Origin: VRUE01 sp963770315
Lineage (GTDB): Bacteria > Actinomycetota > Thermoleophilia > Solirubrobacterales > 70-9
Assembly (NCBI GenBank): GCA_963770315.1
Contig: CAVYPC010000002.1
Location: 558,001 to 622,000, forward strand
Reading direction: 5' to 3'
DNA: 64,000 nucleotides
The notes beneath the pieces are model-generated. The model saw only the letters and a list, made by a program, of their open reading frames with translations. It made no database searches and had not been told where the DNA came from. Positions 1 through 8,524 of this stretch are shown piece after piece. The stretch's first letter is position 1. Every line of letters begins with the position of its first letter. A program made the translations under genes and the position numbers.

Positions 1-36
1 CGCCTAGGATGGCTTTGGAATGAGGAATTCCGCCAC

Positions 37-78
37 GCGGACGTAGCTCAGCTGGTAGAGCGCGAGCTTCCCAAGCTC
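37..78 (+). other. Truncated tRNA-Gly(CCC) 5' half, left attachment-site-like repeat
   Basis: These 42 nt match the first 42 nt of the intact tRNA-Gly gene at 39235-39276 with one mismatch (position 52 against 39250). They contain the acceptor 5' strand GCGGACG, the D arm, the anticodon CCC and most of the anticodon stem. The sequence then leaves the tRNA, so it cannot encode a tRNA. A tRNA half at one end and an intact tRNA at the other is the usual footprint of tyrosine-integrase insertion into an anticodon arm. The attL role is inferred. Confidence 0.85.
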
Positions 79-236
79 CGCGAAAACGAGAACGGAGGCG
101 AACGGGGGCTAATGTGCCGGATTGGCATTTGGCTCTGCAAAGCCGTTTCGACGTTTCGTCTGCGCTCGCGATTTAGCCCTCGTTCGCCTCCGTTTGTCAG
201 GATTTTCAGCGGGGGTGTTGGGAATCTGTTGGGATT
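75..236 (+). repeat. Right-arm (P'-like) repeat, copy 1
   Basis: This stretch is repeated at about 28180-28342, in each case immediately after a GCGCGAGCTTCCCAA core. It holds a perfect 14-bp inverted repeat (91-104 with 181-194, AACGGAGGCGAACG) and ends in a tandem pair TGTTGGGA-N3-TGTTGGGA at 216-234. The same TGTTGGGA pair occurs in the other arm at 25722-25740 and 38969-38987. Arm-type integrase sites are one explanation. From 237 to 501 no gene, promoter or other structure was recognised. Confidence 0.7.
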
Positions 237-501
237 TCGGCTGGGGTGTGGCATGGCTTTCCTGCCTTCTCGCACGCATAAGGCTCTCGCTCGCGCCCCT
301 GTCTTGGGGGCGCCTGCCAGGTTCAGCGATGGGTGCTTCGTGGGCGCAGCCCGCCTACGAGTGGATGGATGTAGATGTCTTCGATTGCCTGAAACAGGAA
401 CATCGATGGTCCACCCAAAAGGAGATCGAGTTGGCAGAGCAACGCGGGCACTCGCGCCATTCAACAGAGAGAATCGCCTGCCCGAGCGCTACTTTCGAAG
501 G

Positions 502-972
502 ATGGCCAAAGAGATCGAGCGCAAGTTCCTGCTGGACGAGCTTCCCAGCCATGCCGATGACCGGGATTCGATCGACATCGAGCAGGGATACCTCGCGATA
601 GATGGAGAAGCGGAGGTGCGAGTCCGTCGAGCCGACCAGGATCGCTTCATCACGGTCAAGGGTGGTCGGGGGGAGGTTCGAGATGAGATTGAGATCGCTA
701 TTGGAGAGGAGCAGTTCGCGGCGCTTTGGCAACTGACCGAAGGGCGCCGTCTGACCAAGCGCCGGTTGGTCATCCCACTCGAGCGAGGGCTCGAAGTTGA
801 GATCGACGTTTTCAAGGGCGATCTCAAGGGCCTCCTGATCGCTGAGGTCGAGTTCGAGAGCGAGGCCGAAGGCGAGGAGTTCGAGCCGCCCGACTGGCTC
901 GGCGATGAGATCACTGGAGACCAGCGTTACTCGGGACAGAGTCTGGCCCGAGATGGCGCTCCCACCGTGTAG
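502..972 (+). CDS. CYTH-domain triphosphatase-like protein
   Basis: A 156-residue single-domain CYTH (class IV adenylate cyclase/triphosphate tunnel metalloenzyme) protein. The diagnostic ExExK motif is EIERK at residues 4-8. Alternating charged strands follow, such as EVRVRR, ITVKGG and EVEIDVF, and would line the tunnel that binds triphosphate and metal. The family hydrolyses inorganic tripolyphosphate, or in some members other triphosphates; the substrate here is unknown. ATG 502 is chosen because ExExK should lie close to the N-terminus; the frame is open further upstream but runs into the attachment arm. The next gene encodes CHAD, the usual partner of CYTH, often as a fusion, which suggests polyphosphate-related work. 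Confidence 0.85.
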   Translation: MAKEIERKFLLDELPSHADDRDSIDIEQGYLAIDGEAEVRVRRADQDRFITVKGGRGEVRDEIEIAIGEEQFAALWQLTEGRRLTKRRLVIPLERGLEVEIDVFKGDLKGLLIAEVEFESEAEGEEFEPPDWLGDEITGDQRYSGQSLARDGAPTV

Positions 973-1001
973 AACCCGCCTCGAGCGGGAATCGGCATGA
1001 C

Positions 1002-2054
1002 ATGGCATCCAGCCGAGCGATGCGAACGCTGAAGCGCTCCGCCGCCGACCGCCGCACCCAGCTCGCAGCGGGAGGCCTCCTTGCGGCCGGGGCCGCGCTG
1101 GCGGGCAAGGCTGCACTCGAACGCGGCGAGTCGGATACCTCCTCCTCGGGCGCGAGCCGCGCCTATCGCCTCAAGGGCAAGGAGGGCCCAGCCGAGGGGA
1201 TCGTCCGGATCGCCACCGGGCGGGCCGAGAAGGCGCTTGAAGAGCTGCGACGCGCGGGGGAGGGCGATGACCTTGCCGGGTCTGTTCATTCGGCGCGCAA
1301 GGACCTGAAGAAGCTCCGAAGCGTCCTGCGGCTGATCCGTTCGGCGATTGGCGAGAAGCGATTCCGCACGGAAAACAAGCGCTACCGAGATGCCGGCAGG
1401 CGCCTTTCGGCAAGCCGCGATGCTGAGGTCAAGCTGGAGACGCTGGCCGGGCTCGCAGAGCGCTTCGACGAGGAGCTACCCGGCGAAGCGGTGAAGGCTT
1501 GGCGCGCGCTCCTGTCGGAGGAGCACGAAGAGCTGGGGGATGAGGATGCGCTGGCCGTTCAGATCGAGAGCGCGATAAGCGAAATCGAAGTGGGACGTGA
1601 CGAAATTGGCCGCTGGCAGCTTTCGGAGGATTCCTGGGATCTCTTCGCCCCCGGCATTGGCCGCACCTACAAGCGCGGCCGGCGCGAAATGGAACGGGTC
1701 CGGGCGAAGCGCCGCAGCGAGGACGTTCACCAGTGGCGAAAACGGGTCAAGGACCTCTGGTACCAGCTGCGCATCGTGCGGAAGATGTGGCCCACCCTCC
1801 TCGGCGAGACGGCTGACCAGGCTCACGAGCTGGCCGACCTGCTCGGAGATCATCACGATCTCACGGTTCTTCGTGAAGACCTTAAGGCTCGCGAGGAGCT
1901 GTTGGACGAAAAGGCGCTCGCGACGGCAATCGGGCGCCGCCAAGAGGAGCTGCTGGATGGTGCGCTTGACCTTGGCGCTCGCCTTTACGCCGAGAAGCCG
2001 AAGGCGCTCCTTCGTCGTCTGTGCGCCTACTGGGAGTCCTGGCGGAAAGGTTGA
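1002..2054 (+). CDS. CHAD-domain protein
   Basis: A 350-residue protein. Residues about 60-345 form a CHAD domain, a helical bundle with conserved His and Lys residues that binds polyphosphate. Visible elements are HSARKDLKKLRSVLRLIR, HQWRKRVKDLWYQLRI and LLGDHHDLTVL. The N-terminus carries a short Ala/Gly/Leu stretch (about residues 21-38) too weak to call a membrane anchor. It follows the CYTH gene by 29 bp on the same strand, so the two are probably co-transcribed. Its 3' end overlaps the convergent MMPL gene by 28 bp. A structural or targeting role on polyphosphate granules is inference. Confidence 0.85.
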   Translation: MASSRAMRTLKRSAADRRTQLAAGGLLAAGAALAGKAALERGESDTSSSGASRAYRLKGKEGPAEGIVRIATGRAEKALEELRRAGEGDDLAGSVHSARKDLKKLRSVLRLIRSAIGEKRFRTENKRYRDAGRRLSASRDAEVKLETLAGLAERFDEELPGEAVKAWRALLSEEHEELGDEDALAVQIESAISEIEVGRDEIGRWQLSEDSWDLFAPGIGRTYKRGRREMERVRAKRRSEDVHQWRKRVKDLWYQLRIVRKMWPTLLGETADQAHELADLLGDHHDLTVLREDLKAREELLDEKALATAIGRRQEELLDGALDLGARLYAEKPKALLRRLCAYWESWRKG

Positions 2055-4306
2055 GCGCCACTCTGGTGGTCGCCAGCGACTGCCCTCGACTCGGGAACTG
2101 GGCCTTGGGTCTCTGCCCGCGAGCTCCCTCGCCCAAAGATGGCGACGAGGGCGGGGACCAGCAGAGTTCGGGCCAGCAGCGTGTCGAGCAGCAGCCCGAT
2201 GCAGAGTGCGAAGGCGATCTCGCGGAAGCCCTGGATCGGGATCAAAGCGATCGCCGCGAAGGAGAGGGCGAGGATGACGCCGGCCACGGTGATCGTCCGG
2301 CCGGCGCGAAGGCCAGCACTGCGGATCGCCGGTCGCAGCTCTTGGTCTTCGGCCTCCCTCCAGATGCGGCTGATCAGGAAGACGTTGTAGTCGGCACCGA
2401 GCGCCAGCAGCAGGATCGCGCTGGCGACCGGCACGAAGAAGGCCAGCTCGCCGTAGCCGAGCAGGTCTTGAAAGACGTAGACCGTGAGGCCGAGGGCGGC
2501 GGCGACGACAAGGAGGCTGCTCCCCACGAGGTAAAGCGGCGCGCTCCAGCTCCCGAGAAGAATCCAGAGCAGGACGAGCAGCACCACCAGTGCGGCCGGC
2601 GTCACCCGCTCGAAGGCAGTGGCCGTCTCGTCGGTCAGTTCGGAGGCGATCGTGGTGTCGCCGGTGACTCCGGTCTTCGCGCCCGCGAGTCCGCTGCCCT
2701 CGAGCAAGGCCGGCAGGTCGGCTTCGACCCCTGAGAGAGCATCGATCGCGTTGGCGCCGTCGGGATCGCCTTCGAGAGCCAGGACGTAGCGCGCCGCGCC
2801 GCCGTCAGGCGCGAGCATCACCCCTGCCCGTGAGGGGACCGGCTGATCAGTGGGTCCGAGCACGCCCACGATCCCGTGCTCGCCTTCAAGCTTGGTTTGG
2901 AAGCTCGCCAGTTGACCTTCTTGCTCTGCGATGCCTGGACCTTCGAGGACGAGCATGGTCGGCCCGAGGACTCCGGGGCCGATGCCCGCCGCCGCCGCGT
3001 CATATCCCTGGCGGGGTTCGCTGGTCTCCGGCAGCCCCCGCATCACTGGATTGCCCAGCTCGAGGTGGCGCAATCCACTTGCGGCCACCAGCAGGACCGC
3101 GACGCAGAGGAAGGCGGTTAGCACGGGAACCCTGACAGCGGCGCCGAGCAGGTGGCCGCGAGCGCCGGCCTTCTCAATCGCTTCTTTCTTCCCTCCTTCT
3201 CCCTCCCCGGAGGATTGCCGAGCGAGCCCGCGTGGCCAGAGCAAGGCCCGGCCAAAGATCGCCAGCGCCGCCGGCACCAGCGTCATCGCCACCAGCGCCG
3301 AGACGATCACCGCGACCGCCATGCTCGGACCGAAGGCACTGAGGAAGCGCACCCCGGAGAGCAGCAGGGTCAAGGTCGCCCCGGCGATCATCAGCGCCGC
3401 GGTCAGAATCACCGGCAAGAGCTCGCTGGTTGCCTCGGCGACGGCGTCGGTCGTCCCCGCGCCCTGGCGCAGTCGCTGCCGATAGCCCGAGACGAAGAAG
3501 ACGAGGTAGTCGGTGAGGACGCCGAAGATCAAGGCGACGATCACGGGCTCTGCCTCGCGGGGGATCGAGAGGCCGTAGCGTTCGGCTATCCAGCCGAGGA
3601 CGCGGTCGGCGCAGAGATAGGCGATCGCCACCGTTGCCACCCCGAGCAGGGGGATGCCCAGGGAGCGGAAGTAGAGGGCGAGGATCCCCACCACGAGCAG
3701 GGCCGTTGCCAGCTCGACCCAGATCAGGTGGCTTTCGGCGATCTTGGTTTCCGATCGGGTTCCCGGCAGGGCGCCGGTCACTTTCACCACCGGCGCTGAG
3801 GTGGCTCGGCCGAACCCGCCGGCAAAACGCTCCGCGCTTTCCTGGGATTCCTCTTCGCTCAGCGACGGGTCGAGATAGAGGTAGGCGACGATCGTCGTCG
3901 CCCGCCTTCCACTGCCGAGCATCCCTGGCGTGTCGGCGATCGGCACCGCTTTGACCGCGCTCGGGCCTTTGCTCCGGTCGGCGACGGCGATGTAGCGGGC
4001 TGCAGCCGAGGCCTGGGCTGCAGAGAAACCTTGTGGCTGGCGCGCGACGACCATCGTGCGGCTCAGCAAAGGAAGGCCGAACGTCTTGATTGCCTGTTTT
4101 TCCACCTCGAGCGCTTCGGAAGAGTGCGGCAGCAGGTTTCCCAGCTCGCCGGCTTCGGCTTCAAAGGCCGAGGGCAGATGGGCGACTGCCAAAACAGTGG
4201 CGACGATCCAGGCGGGGACGATCAGGAAGCGCAGCCAGACGATTGCCCGGCCGCCGCGGCTCCACCTGAGTTCGCCCCGCGAAGGACGAGAATTCTTATG
4301 CGACAT
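2027..4306 (-). CDS. MMPL/RND-family membrane transporter
   Basis: About 759 residues with the duplicated MMPL layout: one N-terminal membrane segment, a large extracytoplasmic loop, five or more helices, then the same again. Paired motifs GVLTDYLVFFVSGYR and GADYNVFLISRI mark the proton-relay region of each half. MMPL proteins export lipids or hydrophobic compounds by proton motive force; the substrate is unknown. Two ATGs are possible, 4312 and 4306. I prefer 4306 because a CGGGTA box at 4317-4322 then lies 11 nt upstream, the spacing seen at several neighbouring genes. It is convergent with the CHAD gene. Confidence 0.88.
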   Translation of the reverse strand: MSHKNSRPSRGELRWSRGGRAIVWLRFLIVPAWIVATVLAVAHLPSAFEAEAGELGNLLPHSSEALEVEKQAIKTFGLPLLSRTMVVARQPQGFSAAQASAAARYIAVADRSKGPSAVKAVPIADTPGMLGSGRRATTIVAYLYLDPSLSEEESQESAERFAGGFGRATSAPVVKVTGALPGTRSETKIAESHLIWVELATALLVVGILALYFRSLGIPLLGVATVAIAYLCADRVLGWIAERYGLSIPREAEPVIVALIFGVLTDYLVFFVSGYRQRLRQGAGTTDAVAEATSELLPVILTAALMIAGATLTLLLSGVRFLSAFGPSMAVAVIVSALVAMTLVPAALAIFGRALLWPRGLARQSSGEGEGGKKEAIEKAGARGHLLGAAVRVPVLTAFLCVAVLLVAASGLRHLELGNPVMRGLPETSEPRQGYDAAAAGIGPGVLGPTMLVLEGPGIAEQEGQLASFQTKLEGEHGIVGVLGPTDQPVPSRAGVMLAPDGGAARYVLALEGDPDGANAIDALSGVEADLPALLEGSGLAGAKTGVTGDTTIASELTDETATAFERVTPAALVVLLVLLWILLGSWSAPLYLVGSSLLVVAAALGLTVYVFQDLLGYGELAFFVPVASAILLLALGADYNVFLISRIWREAEDQELRPAIRSAGLRAGRTITVAGVILALSFAAIALIPIQGFREIAFALCIGLLLDTLLARTLLVPALVAIFGRGSSRAETQGPVPESRAVAGDHQSGAQPFRQDSQ

Positions 4307-4316
4307 CGTCATCGCC

Positions 4317-4341
4317 TACCCGGCTGGCGCTCGACGCAAGC
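4317..4341 (-). promoter_or_regulatory. Sigma-B-like promoter for the MMPL gene
   Basis: On the minus strand GCTTGC (4336-4341) is followed after 13 nt by CGGGTA (4317-4322). This fits the GYTTNN-N12-14-NGGGTA pattern repeated through 4.3-18.9 kb, with a weaker -35. Confidence 0.5.
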
Positions 4342-4348
4342 GGCCCCG

Positions 4349-4372
4349 GTTTTGCCTCACCGGCTCGGGGTA
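4349..4372 (+). promoter_or_regulatory. Sigma-B-like promoter for the DJ-1/PfpI gene
   Basis: GTTTTG (4349-4354), 12 nt, then GGGGTA (4367-4372). It is a close match to the sigma-B/sigma-F class (GTTT...GGGTA) and leaves a leader of about 150 nt before ATG 4527. It lies almost back to back with the divergent MMPL promoter. Confidence 0.65.
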
Positions 4373-4526
4373 GGTGGACGGCAGCGGGCCGCCAGCCCGG
4401 ATCCCGGCGGCTTTCATCGGCGTTAGGCCCGGTTCCCGCTTGGGTGAGAAGACCAACCGCCGGTTGGCGGAGAGGCGTCCGGGCTGGCGGCAAAGCACTT
4501 CCCAGACCGATTCAAAGGGGCTTCAG

Positions 4527-5111
4527 ATGTCAGACCAACTGCAAGGAAAGAAAATCGCGGTCCTCGTCGCCAACGAGGGTGTCGAGGAAGTCGAGTTGAC
4601 CAGTCCGCGCGAGGCGCTGCACGAGGCTGGCGCCGAGATCGACCTACTCGCCCCGGAAGACGACGAGATTCAGGCCTTCAACCACCTCGACAAGGGCGAG
4701 ACCTTCACCCCGGACAAAGCTGTGGGCGAGGCGGACCCCGACAACTACGATGGCTTGGTGCTGCCGGGCGGCGTCGCCAATCCCGACCAGTTGCGCACCG
4801 ATACCGATGCGGTCCAGTTCGTCCGCTCCTTCTTCGAGGCCGGCAAGCCCGTAGGGGTGATCTGCCACGGGCCGTGGACGCTGATCAACGCGGACGTCGT
4901 CGATGGCCGCACGCTCACCTCTTGGCCAAGCCTTCAGACCGACCTGCGCAACGCCGGAGCCGAGTGGGTCGACGAGGAAGTCCACGTCGACCATGGCCTA
5001 GTGAGCAGCCGCAAGCCCGACGACCTCGAGGCCTTTAACGCGAAGATCATCGAGGAGTTCGCCGAGGGCGTGCACGAGGGCCAGCGAGAGAGCGCATCAG
5101 CTAGTGCATAG
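4527..5111 (+). CDS. DJ-1/PfpI family (type 1 glutamine amidotransferase-like) stress protein
   Basis: 194 residues, close to the length of PfpI/YhbO-type proteins. The nucleophile elbow is VICHGPWTL, with the catalytic Cys followed by His, and the conserved Glu lies in ANEGVEEVEL near the N-terminus. Members act as proteases, glyoxalases or protein deglycases in carbonyl and oxidative stress; which applies is unknown. ATG 4527 is chosen for its AAAGGGG ribosome-binding site. A strong sigma-B-like promoter lies upstream at 4349-4372. The flanking genes on both sides are on the opposite strand, so it is monocistronic. Confidence 0.88.
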   Translation: MSDQLQGKKIAVLVANEGVEEVELTSPREALHEAGAEIDLLAPEDDEIQAFNHLDKGETFTPDKAVGEADPDNYDGLVLPGGVANPDQLRTDTDAVQFVRSFFEAGKPVGVICHGPWTLINADVVDGRTLTSWPSLQTDLRNAGAEWVDEEVHVDHGLVSSRKPDDLEAFNAKIIEEFAEGVHEGQRESASASA

Positions 5112-5166
5112 GGCGTGCTCCGGCCCGTGAATCTTCCGCGCCGGTTCACAGCCGGACTCCCGCACT

Positions 5167-7050
5167 TCAGCCCTCGGTACCCTCGAAAGGGGTTGGCTCA
5201 GTAACACTCCGCGCCGGCACGTACTCGCCGCCCCGCAATCGCCTTACCGACCCTTCAGCGACGGCTTCCCGCAGGGCGGAGCGGAACCGACCCGGGCCCC
5301 AGTAGCGGGCGCCGACCCGGTGGGCCAGCTCACGACGGTTGGCGGCGCCGCGATCCTCGAGGGCTCGTTCGATGATCGAGATCTCGCGGTCGAGATCGAG
5401 TCCGCTGTCTTCGCCGGGGGCTGAAATGGTGAGGCCGCGCGACGCTCCCAGGCGGCCGGGGCCGGGGCGGTAGCGTCGCCGCCCGGCCCGTTCGCGCTGC
5501 TCTCGCATTTTCGCCCGAGAGCGGATGCGCTCCGAACGTGCCCTCTCCTCGTCCTCGGCGGGTTCGGGTTTCGCGTCGGCATCTTTTTCGGCCGGCTCGG
5601 GCTCCCCCTCCGCGGTCAACGGCTCGGCGATGTCCTCGAGCTGGCGCTGCTCGGCCTTGACGCCGAAGGCGAGCTCCGCGACCCCGCCGATTGCCATCAC
5701 CACCGCCCCGATGAAGAAGCCGATTGCGACGGCGCTCTGTTCGCCGGTATTGATCAGATGGCCGAAGAGCAGCGGCCCGACGATCCCCCCGGCCGCGGTG
5801 CCGACCGCGTAGAAGAAAGCGATCGAGAGCGCCCGCGTCTCCATCGGGAAGATCTCCGAGACGGTCAGGTAAGCGGAGCTGGCGCCGGCCGAGGCGAGGA
5901 AGAAGATCGCCAGGATGAAGGCCATGAACGACCACGTCGTCAGGTCGTTGCCGAGTAGGAAGACCCCGAGGACCGCGGTGATCAGCGCCGAGCCGAGGTA
6001 GGTGAAGGAGACCATCGGCTTGCGGCCGACGGTGTCGAAGAGGCGGCCGAGGGTTAGCGGTCCGAGGAAGTTGGAGGCGGCGAAGAGGGCGATATAGAGC
6101 GGGATCGTGCCGGAGCCGACGTTGAAGAATTCGCCCAGCAGGGTGCCGAGGTCGAAGGTGACCGCGTTGTAGAGGAAGGCCTGGCCGACGAACAGGGAGA
6201 GGCCGAGAACGGTCCGGCGTGGATATTTCTCGAACGCGGTGCGCGCGATCTCTCGGAAGCGGATCCGCTCGCGCGGCTGGACCACCAGCGAGTCGCCGGG
6301 CTCCGACAGCTCCTCGCCGGTGTCCTCGCGGACCTCCTCCTCGATCTGGCCGACGATCTTCTCGGCCTCCTCGTCGCGACCGTGGATGAACAGCCAGCGC
6401 GGGCTCTCCGGAACGTTGCGACGGACGAGGAGGATGCCGACCCCGAGCAGCGCTCCGATCCCGAAGGCGAGGCGCCAGCCGAAGTCGGCGGCGAACAGGG
6501 CGGTGTCGAGAAGCACGACTGCAGCGAGCGCGCCGCCCGCGGCCCCGACCCAGTAGCTGCCGTTGATGATCAGGTCGACCCGCCCGCGCACCCGGGCCGG
6601 GATCAGCTCGTCGATCGCCGAGTTGATCGCCGCGTACTCGCCGCCGATGCCGGCGCCGGTGAAGAAGCGGGCCGCGTAGAAGTACCAGGCGGCAAACGAG
6701 AAGGCGGTCGCCACCGTCGCCGCGATGTAGAGGCCGAGGGTGAGTAGGAAGAGCTTCTTACGCCCGAAGCGGTCGGTCAGCTGTCCGAAAAAGAGCGCGC
6801 CGAGGCACGCCCCTCCGACATAGAAGGCGGCGGCGGTGCCGATCTGGCTGGCGTCGAGGACGATGCCGCTGCCGGGTTCGGTGAGGCGGTCGCCGATCGA
6901 GCCGACGATCGTCACCTCGAGGCCGTCGAGGATCCAGACGGTCCCGAGGCCGATCACCACCATCCAGTGAAAGCGCGACCACGGCAACCGGTCGAGGCGC
7001 GACGGGATACGCGTCTCGATCGCCGCGGCCTCTGACCCGTTGCCGCTCAT
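5167..7050 (-). CDS. MFS transporter (sugar-porter-like) with long C-terminal extension
   Basis: 627 residues. Residues about 20-470 form a 12-helix MFS carrier with the loop 2-3 signature GQLTDRFGRKKL and a sugar-porter-like organisation; the substrate is unknown. A cytoplasmic tail of about 150 residues follows: first a highly charged linker, then a compact segment (ERALEDRGAANRRELAHRVG onward, ending GGEYVPARS) that reads like a winged-helix fold. Such a tail is not usual in the family. ATG 7050 lies 11 nt from a GGGGTA box. It is convergent with the PfpI gene. Confidence 0.85.
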   Translation of the reverse strand: MSGNGSEAAAIETRIPSRLDRLPWSRFHWMVVIGLGTVWILDGLEVTIVGSIGDRLTEPGSGIVLDASQIGTAAAFYVGGACLGALFFGQLTDRFGRKKLFLLTLGLYIAATVATAFSFAAWYFYAARFFTGAGIGGEYAAINSAIDELIPARVRGRVDLIINGSYWVGAAGGALAAVVLLDTALFAADFGWRLAFGIGALLGVGILLVRRNVPESPRWLFIHGRDEEAEKIVGQIEEEVREDTGEELSEPGDSLVVQPRERIRFREIARTAFEKYPRRTVLGLSLFVGQAFLYNAVTFDLGTLLGEFFNVGSGTIPLYIALFAASNFLGPLTLGRLFDTVGRKPMVSFTYLGSALITAVLGVFLLGNDLTTWSFMAFILAIFFLASAGASSAYLTVSEIFPMETRALSIAFFYAVGTAAGGIVGPLLFGHLINTGEQSAVAIGFFIGAVVMAIGGVAELAFGVKAEQRQLEDIAEPLTAEGEPEPAEKDADAKPEPAEDEERARSERIRSRAKMREQRERAGRRRYRPGPGRLGASRGLTISAPGEDSGLDLDREISIIERALEDRGAANRRELAHRVGARYWGPGRFRSALREAVAEGSVRRLRGGEYVPARSVTEPTPFEGTEG

Positions 7051-7060
7051 GGAGCCGATC

Positions 7061-7085
7061 TACCCCTGCCCCAGCCGGTCAAAAC
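7061..7085 (-). promoter_or_regulatory. Sigma-B-like promoter for the MFS gene
   Basis: On the minus strand GTTTTG (7080-7085) and GGGGTA (7061-7066) are separated by 13 nt. The -10 box ends 11 nt before the ATG, so the transcript would have almost no leader. Confidence 0.65.
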
Positions 7086-7444
7086 GGCCTACGCATGCTT
7101 AGTTCGGACCTCATGGGGTAACGGACCGGCGAGGCGACGAAGAGAGTTGAGATGCCTCCTCGGAGTGAAAAGACGCGAAACTCGCTCGCTAGTGGCTTTC
7201 GCCGGGTAGCCTGAAGGCAAGGGCGATGCTCTCTGCCTTGAGGCATCTGGGATCGGTCGCTGATCTCTGGCACGGCAAGAGATGAATGACGTGACCGAAA
7301 CAATCGAGCAGGATCGGCTGTTCCTCAGCATGGTTTTCGAGCATGCCGAGGAAGCCCTTTCGGCCTTCGGCGCTCCGACCTGAACAGGCAGCGCATGGCT
7401 TTGCGGCAGCGCGGGTATTGGCCTTCCGAACGAAAGGAGATCCA
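7086..7444. other. Intergenic stretch with one promoter-like box and a doubtful small ORF
   Basis: On the plus strand GCTTAG (7097-7102) and GGGGTA (7115-7120) are 12 nt apart, matching the local promoter pattern. A 33-codon frame, ATG 7282 to TGA 7383 (starting MNDVTETIEQ), lies between this box and the next gene. It has no good ribosome-binding site and no recognised family, so it is not called as a gene. Nothing else was seen here. Confidence 0.4.
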
Positions 7445-7786
7445 ATGCCCCCTCGTGGAGTGAAAAAAGGCAGCAAGCGGGCTCGCCAGTACGAGCACAT
7501 TAAGGAGAGTGAGAAAGAAGCAGGCCGCTCCGAGAGCCGGGCCGAGGAGATCGCGGCTCGCGCCGTCAACAAGGAAAAGGCGAGGTCCGGGGAATCGAAA
7601 AGCTCCTCGCGTAGCTCGACCCGCGGCCGCTCGGCAAGCAGTCGTGGCGGTAAGCGCTCGGGGAGCGGGCCCGGCGGGCGCACCCGCGAGCAGCTCTACA
7701 ACGACGCTAAGAAGATGGGGATCGAGGGACGTTCGAAAATGAGCAAGTCCCAGCTTCAGCGCGCCGTGGCGGGAGCGGAAAGCTGA
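7445..7786 (+). CDS. Small basic 'plasmid stabilization'/Rho-N-like protein
   Basis: 113 residues, rich in Lys, Arg, Ser and Gly. The N-terminal half (MPPRGVKKGSKRARQYEHIK) resembles short proteins annotated as plasmid stabilization proteins. A Ser/Arg/Gly linker follows. The last 35 residues (TREQLYNDAKKMGIEGRSKM) look like a Rho N-terminal-like or SAP-like helix-extended-helix, implying nucleic-acid contact. ATG 7445 has an excellent AAAGGAGA site 5 nt upstream. The C-terminal motif recurs in the protein at 11209-11463. Function is unknown; a stress-induced nucleoid or plasmid-maintenance role is only suggested by relatives. Confidence 0.7.
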   Translation: MPPRGVKKGSKRARQYEHIKESEKEAGRSESRAEEIAARAVNKEKARSGESKSSSRSSTRGRSASSRGGKRSGSGPGGRTREQLYNDAKKMGIEGRSKMSKSQLQRAVAGAES

Positions 7787-7802
7787 CAAGGCAGGCGCGG
7801 GC

Positions 7803-8231
7803 TCAGCCGTTGGACTCAGCCTGCCGGGGGGCGCTCGCCGAGGGCTCCCAGAAGTCCTCGACCTTAGTCGCGTCGCCTTCGTCGATCTTGCGCGACACCG
7901 CCCAGATTTCGACCGGTTCGGAGTCCTCGTTGCGGTGCGAGCGGGTGGTGCCGGGCGCCACCCGTACGACCGAGCCCGCCTCCACCTTCTCGACCTCGTC
8001 CTCGAAGCGCATCATCAGGGTGCCGCGGGCGACGATGTAGATCTCCTCCAGGTTCTCGTGGAAGTGGCCGGTTCCCTGCTCGAAGTCGGAGTGGGGTGGC
8101 ACCCGGATCAGGGTCACCGCGACCTGCTCGGCGCCGAGGGCCTCCTTAAGGCTGCGGAACTCACCGGGAACCTCGGTGCCGGCGTAGGCGTCCTCGACAT
8201 CGTCCGCCCGGACGATGGAATAGCCGCTCAC
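7803..8231 (-). CDS. Cupin-domain protein
   Basis: 142 residues with a single cupin_2 barrel. The first metal-site motif is visible as GHFHENLEEIYIVARG (two His and a Glu), and the second as the region around GTTRSHRNEDSEPVEI. The substrate is unknown; such small cupins bind a metal and act as dioxygenases, isomerases or sensors. The start is GTG 8231, preceded by GGGAGG. It is the last gene of a run on this strand (LLM, acidic protein, DUF72, UdgX, CsbD, cupin) with short gaps. Confidence 0.8.
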   Translation of the reverse strand: MSGYSIVRADDVEDAYAGTEVPGEFRSLKEALGAEQVAVTLIRVPPHSDFEQGTGHFHENLEEIYIVARGTLMMRFEDEVEKVEAGSVVRVAPGTTRSHRNEDSEPVEIWAVSRKIDEGDATKVEDFWEPSASAPRQAESNG

Positions 8232-8260
8232 ATTGCCTCCCGTTGCCCGCTGACCAGCAC

Positions 8261-8449
8261 TCAGGTTTTGCGCTCGAGGTCGGCCACTTCCTCTGCCTTC
8301 TCGTCGGCTTTCTCCTGGGCGCGATCCAGCTCCTCCTCCTTCTCGCCCTTGCGCTCCTCCCGTTTGCCCTGGCGGCGGAGGGAGGGGTCGTCGGCGAGGT
8401 CGCCCGCCGCCTGCTTCGCCCTGCCGGTGATCTTGTCGAGGATTCCCAT
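8261..8449 (-). CDS. CsbD-family stress protein
   Basis: 62 residues. It starts with the family hallmark GILDKITGRAKQAAGDLADD and is otherwise made of charged helix (KREERKGEKEEELDRAQEKA). CsbD-like proteins are small, abundant and controlled by general-stress sigma factors in Bacillus; the molecular role is unknown. A GAAAGGA ribosome-binding site precedes ATG 8449. A sigma-B-like promoter (GTTCGG at 8506-8511, AGGGTA at 8487-8492) lies 38 nt upstream. It is followed by the cupin gene after 29 bp. Confidence 0.88.
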   Translation of the reverse strand: MGILDKITGRAKQAAGDLADDPSLRRQGKREERKGEKEEELDRAQEKADEKAEEVADLERKT

Positions 8450-8486
8450 CTCTGAGTCCTTTCTCGTTTGGGATACGGGCTCCCCG

Positions 8487-8511
8487 TACCCTGGATCCCT
8501 GGTGGCCGAAC
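8487..8511 (-). promoter_or_regulatory. Sigma-B-like promoter for csbD-cupin
   Basis: On the minus strand GTTCGG (8506-8511), 13 nt, AGGGTA (8487-8492). It overlaps the gap after the UdgX stop codon, so csbD and the cupin gene can be transcribed independently of the upstream genes. Confidence 0.55.
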
Positions 8512-8524
8512 CGCAGAAGGCCGA

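Noticed and set aside
37..110. A functional tRNA at the left edge
   Set aside because: Only the 5' half matches; after 78 the sequence does not form a T arm or acceptor 3' strand.
112..501. An N-terminal extension of the CYTH protein
   Set aside because: The open frame crosses the att-like arm and the CYTH motif should start near the N-terminus, so ATG 502 is used.
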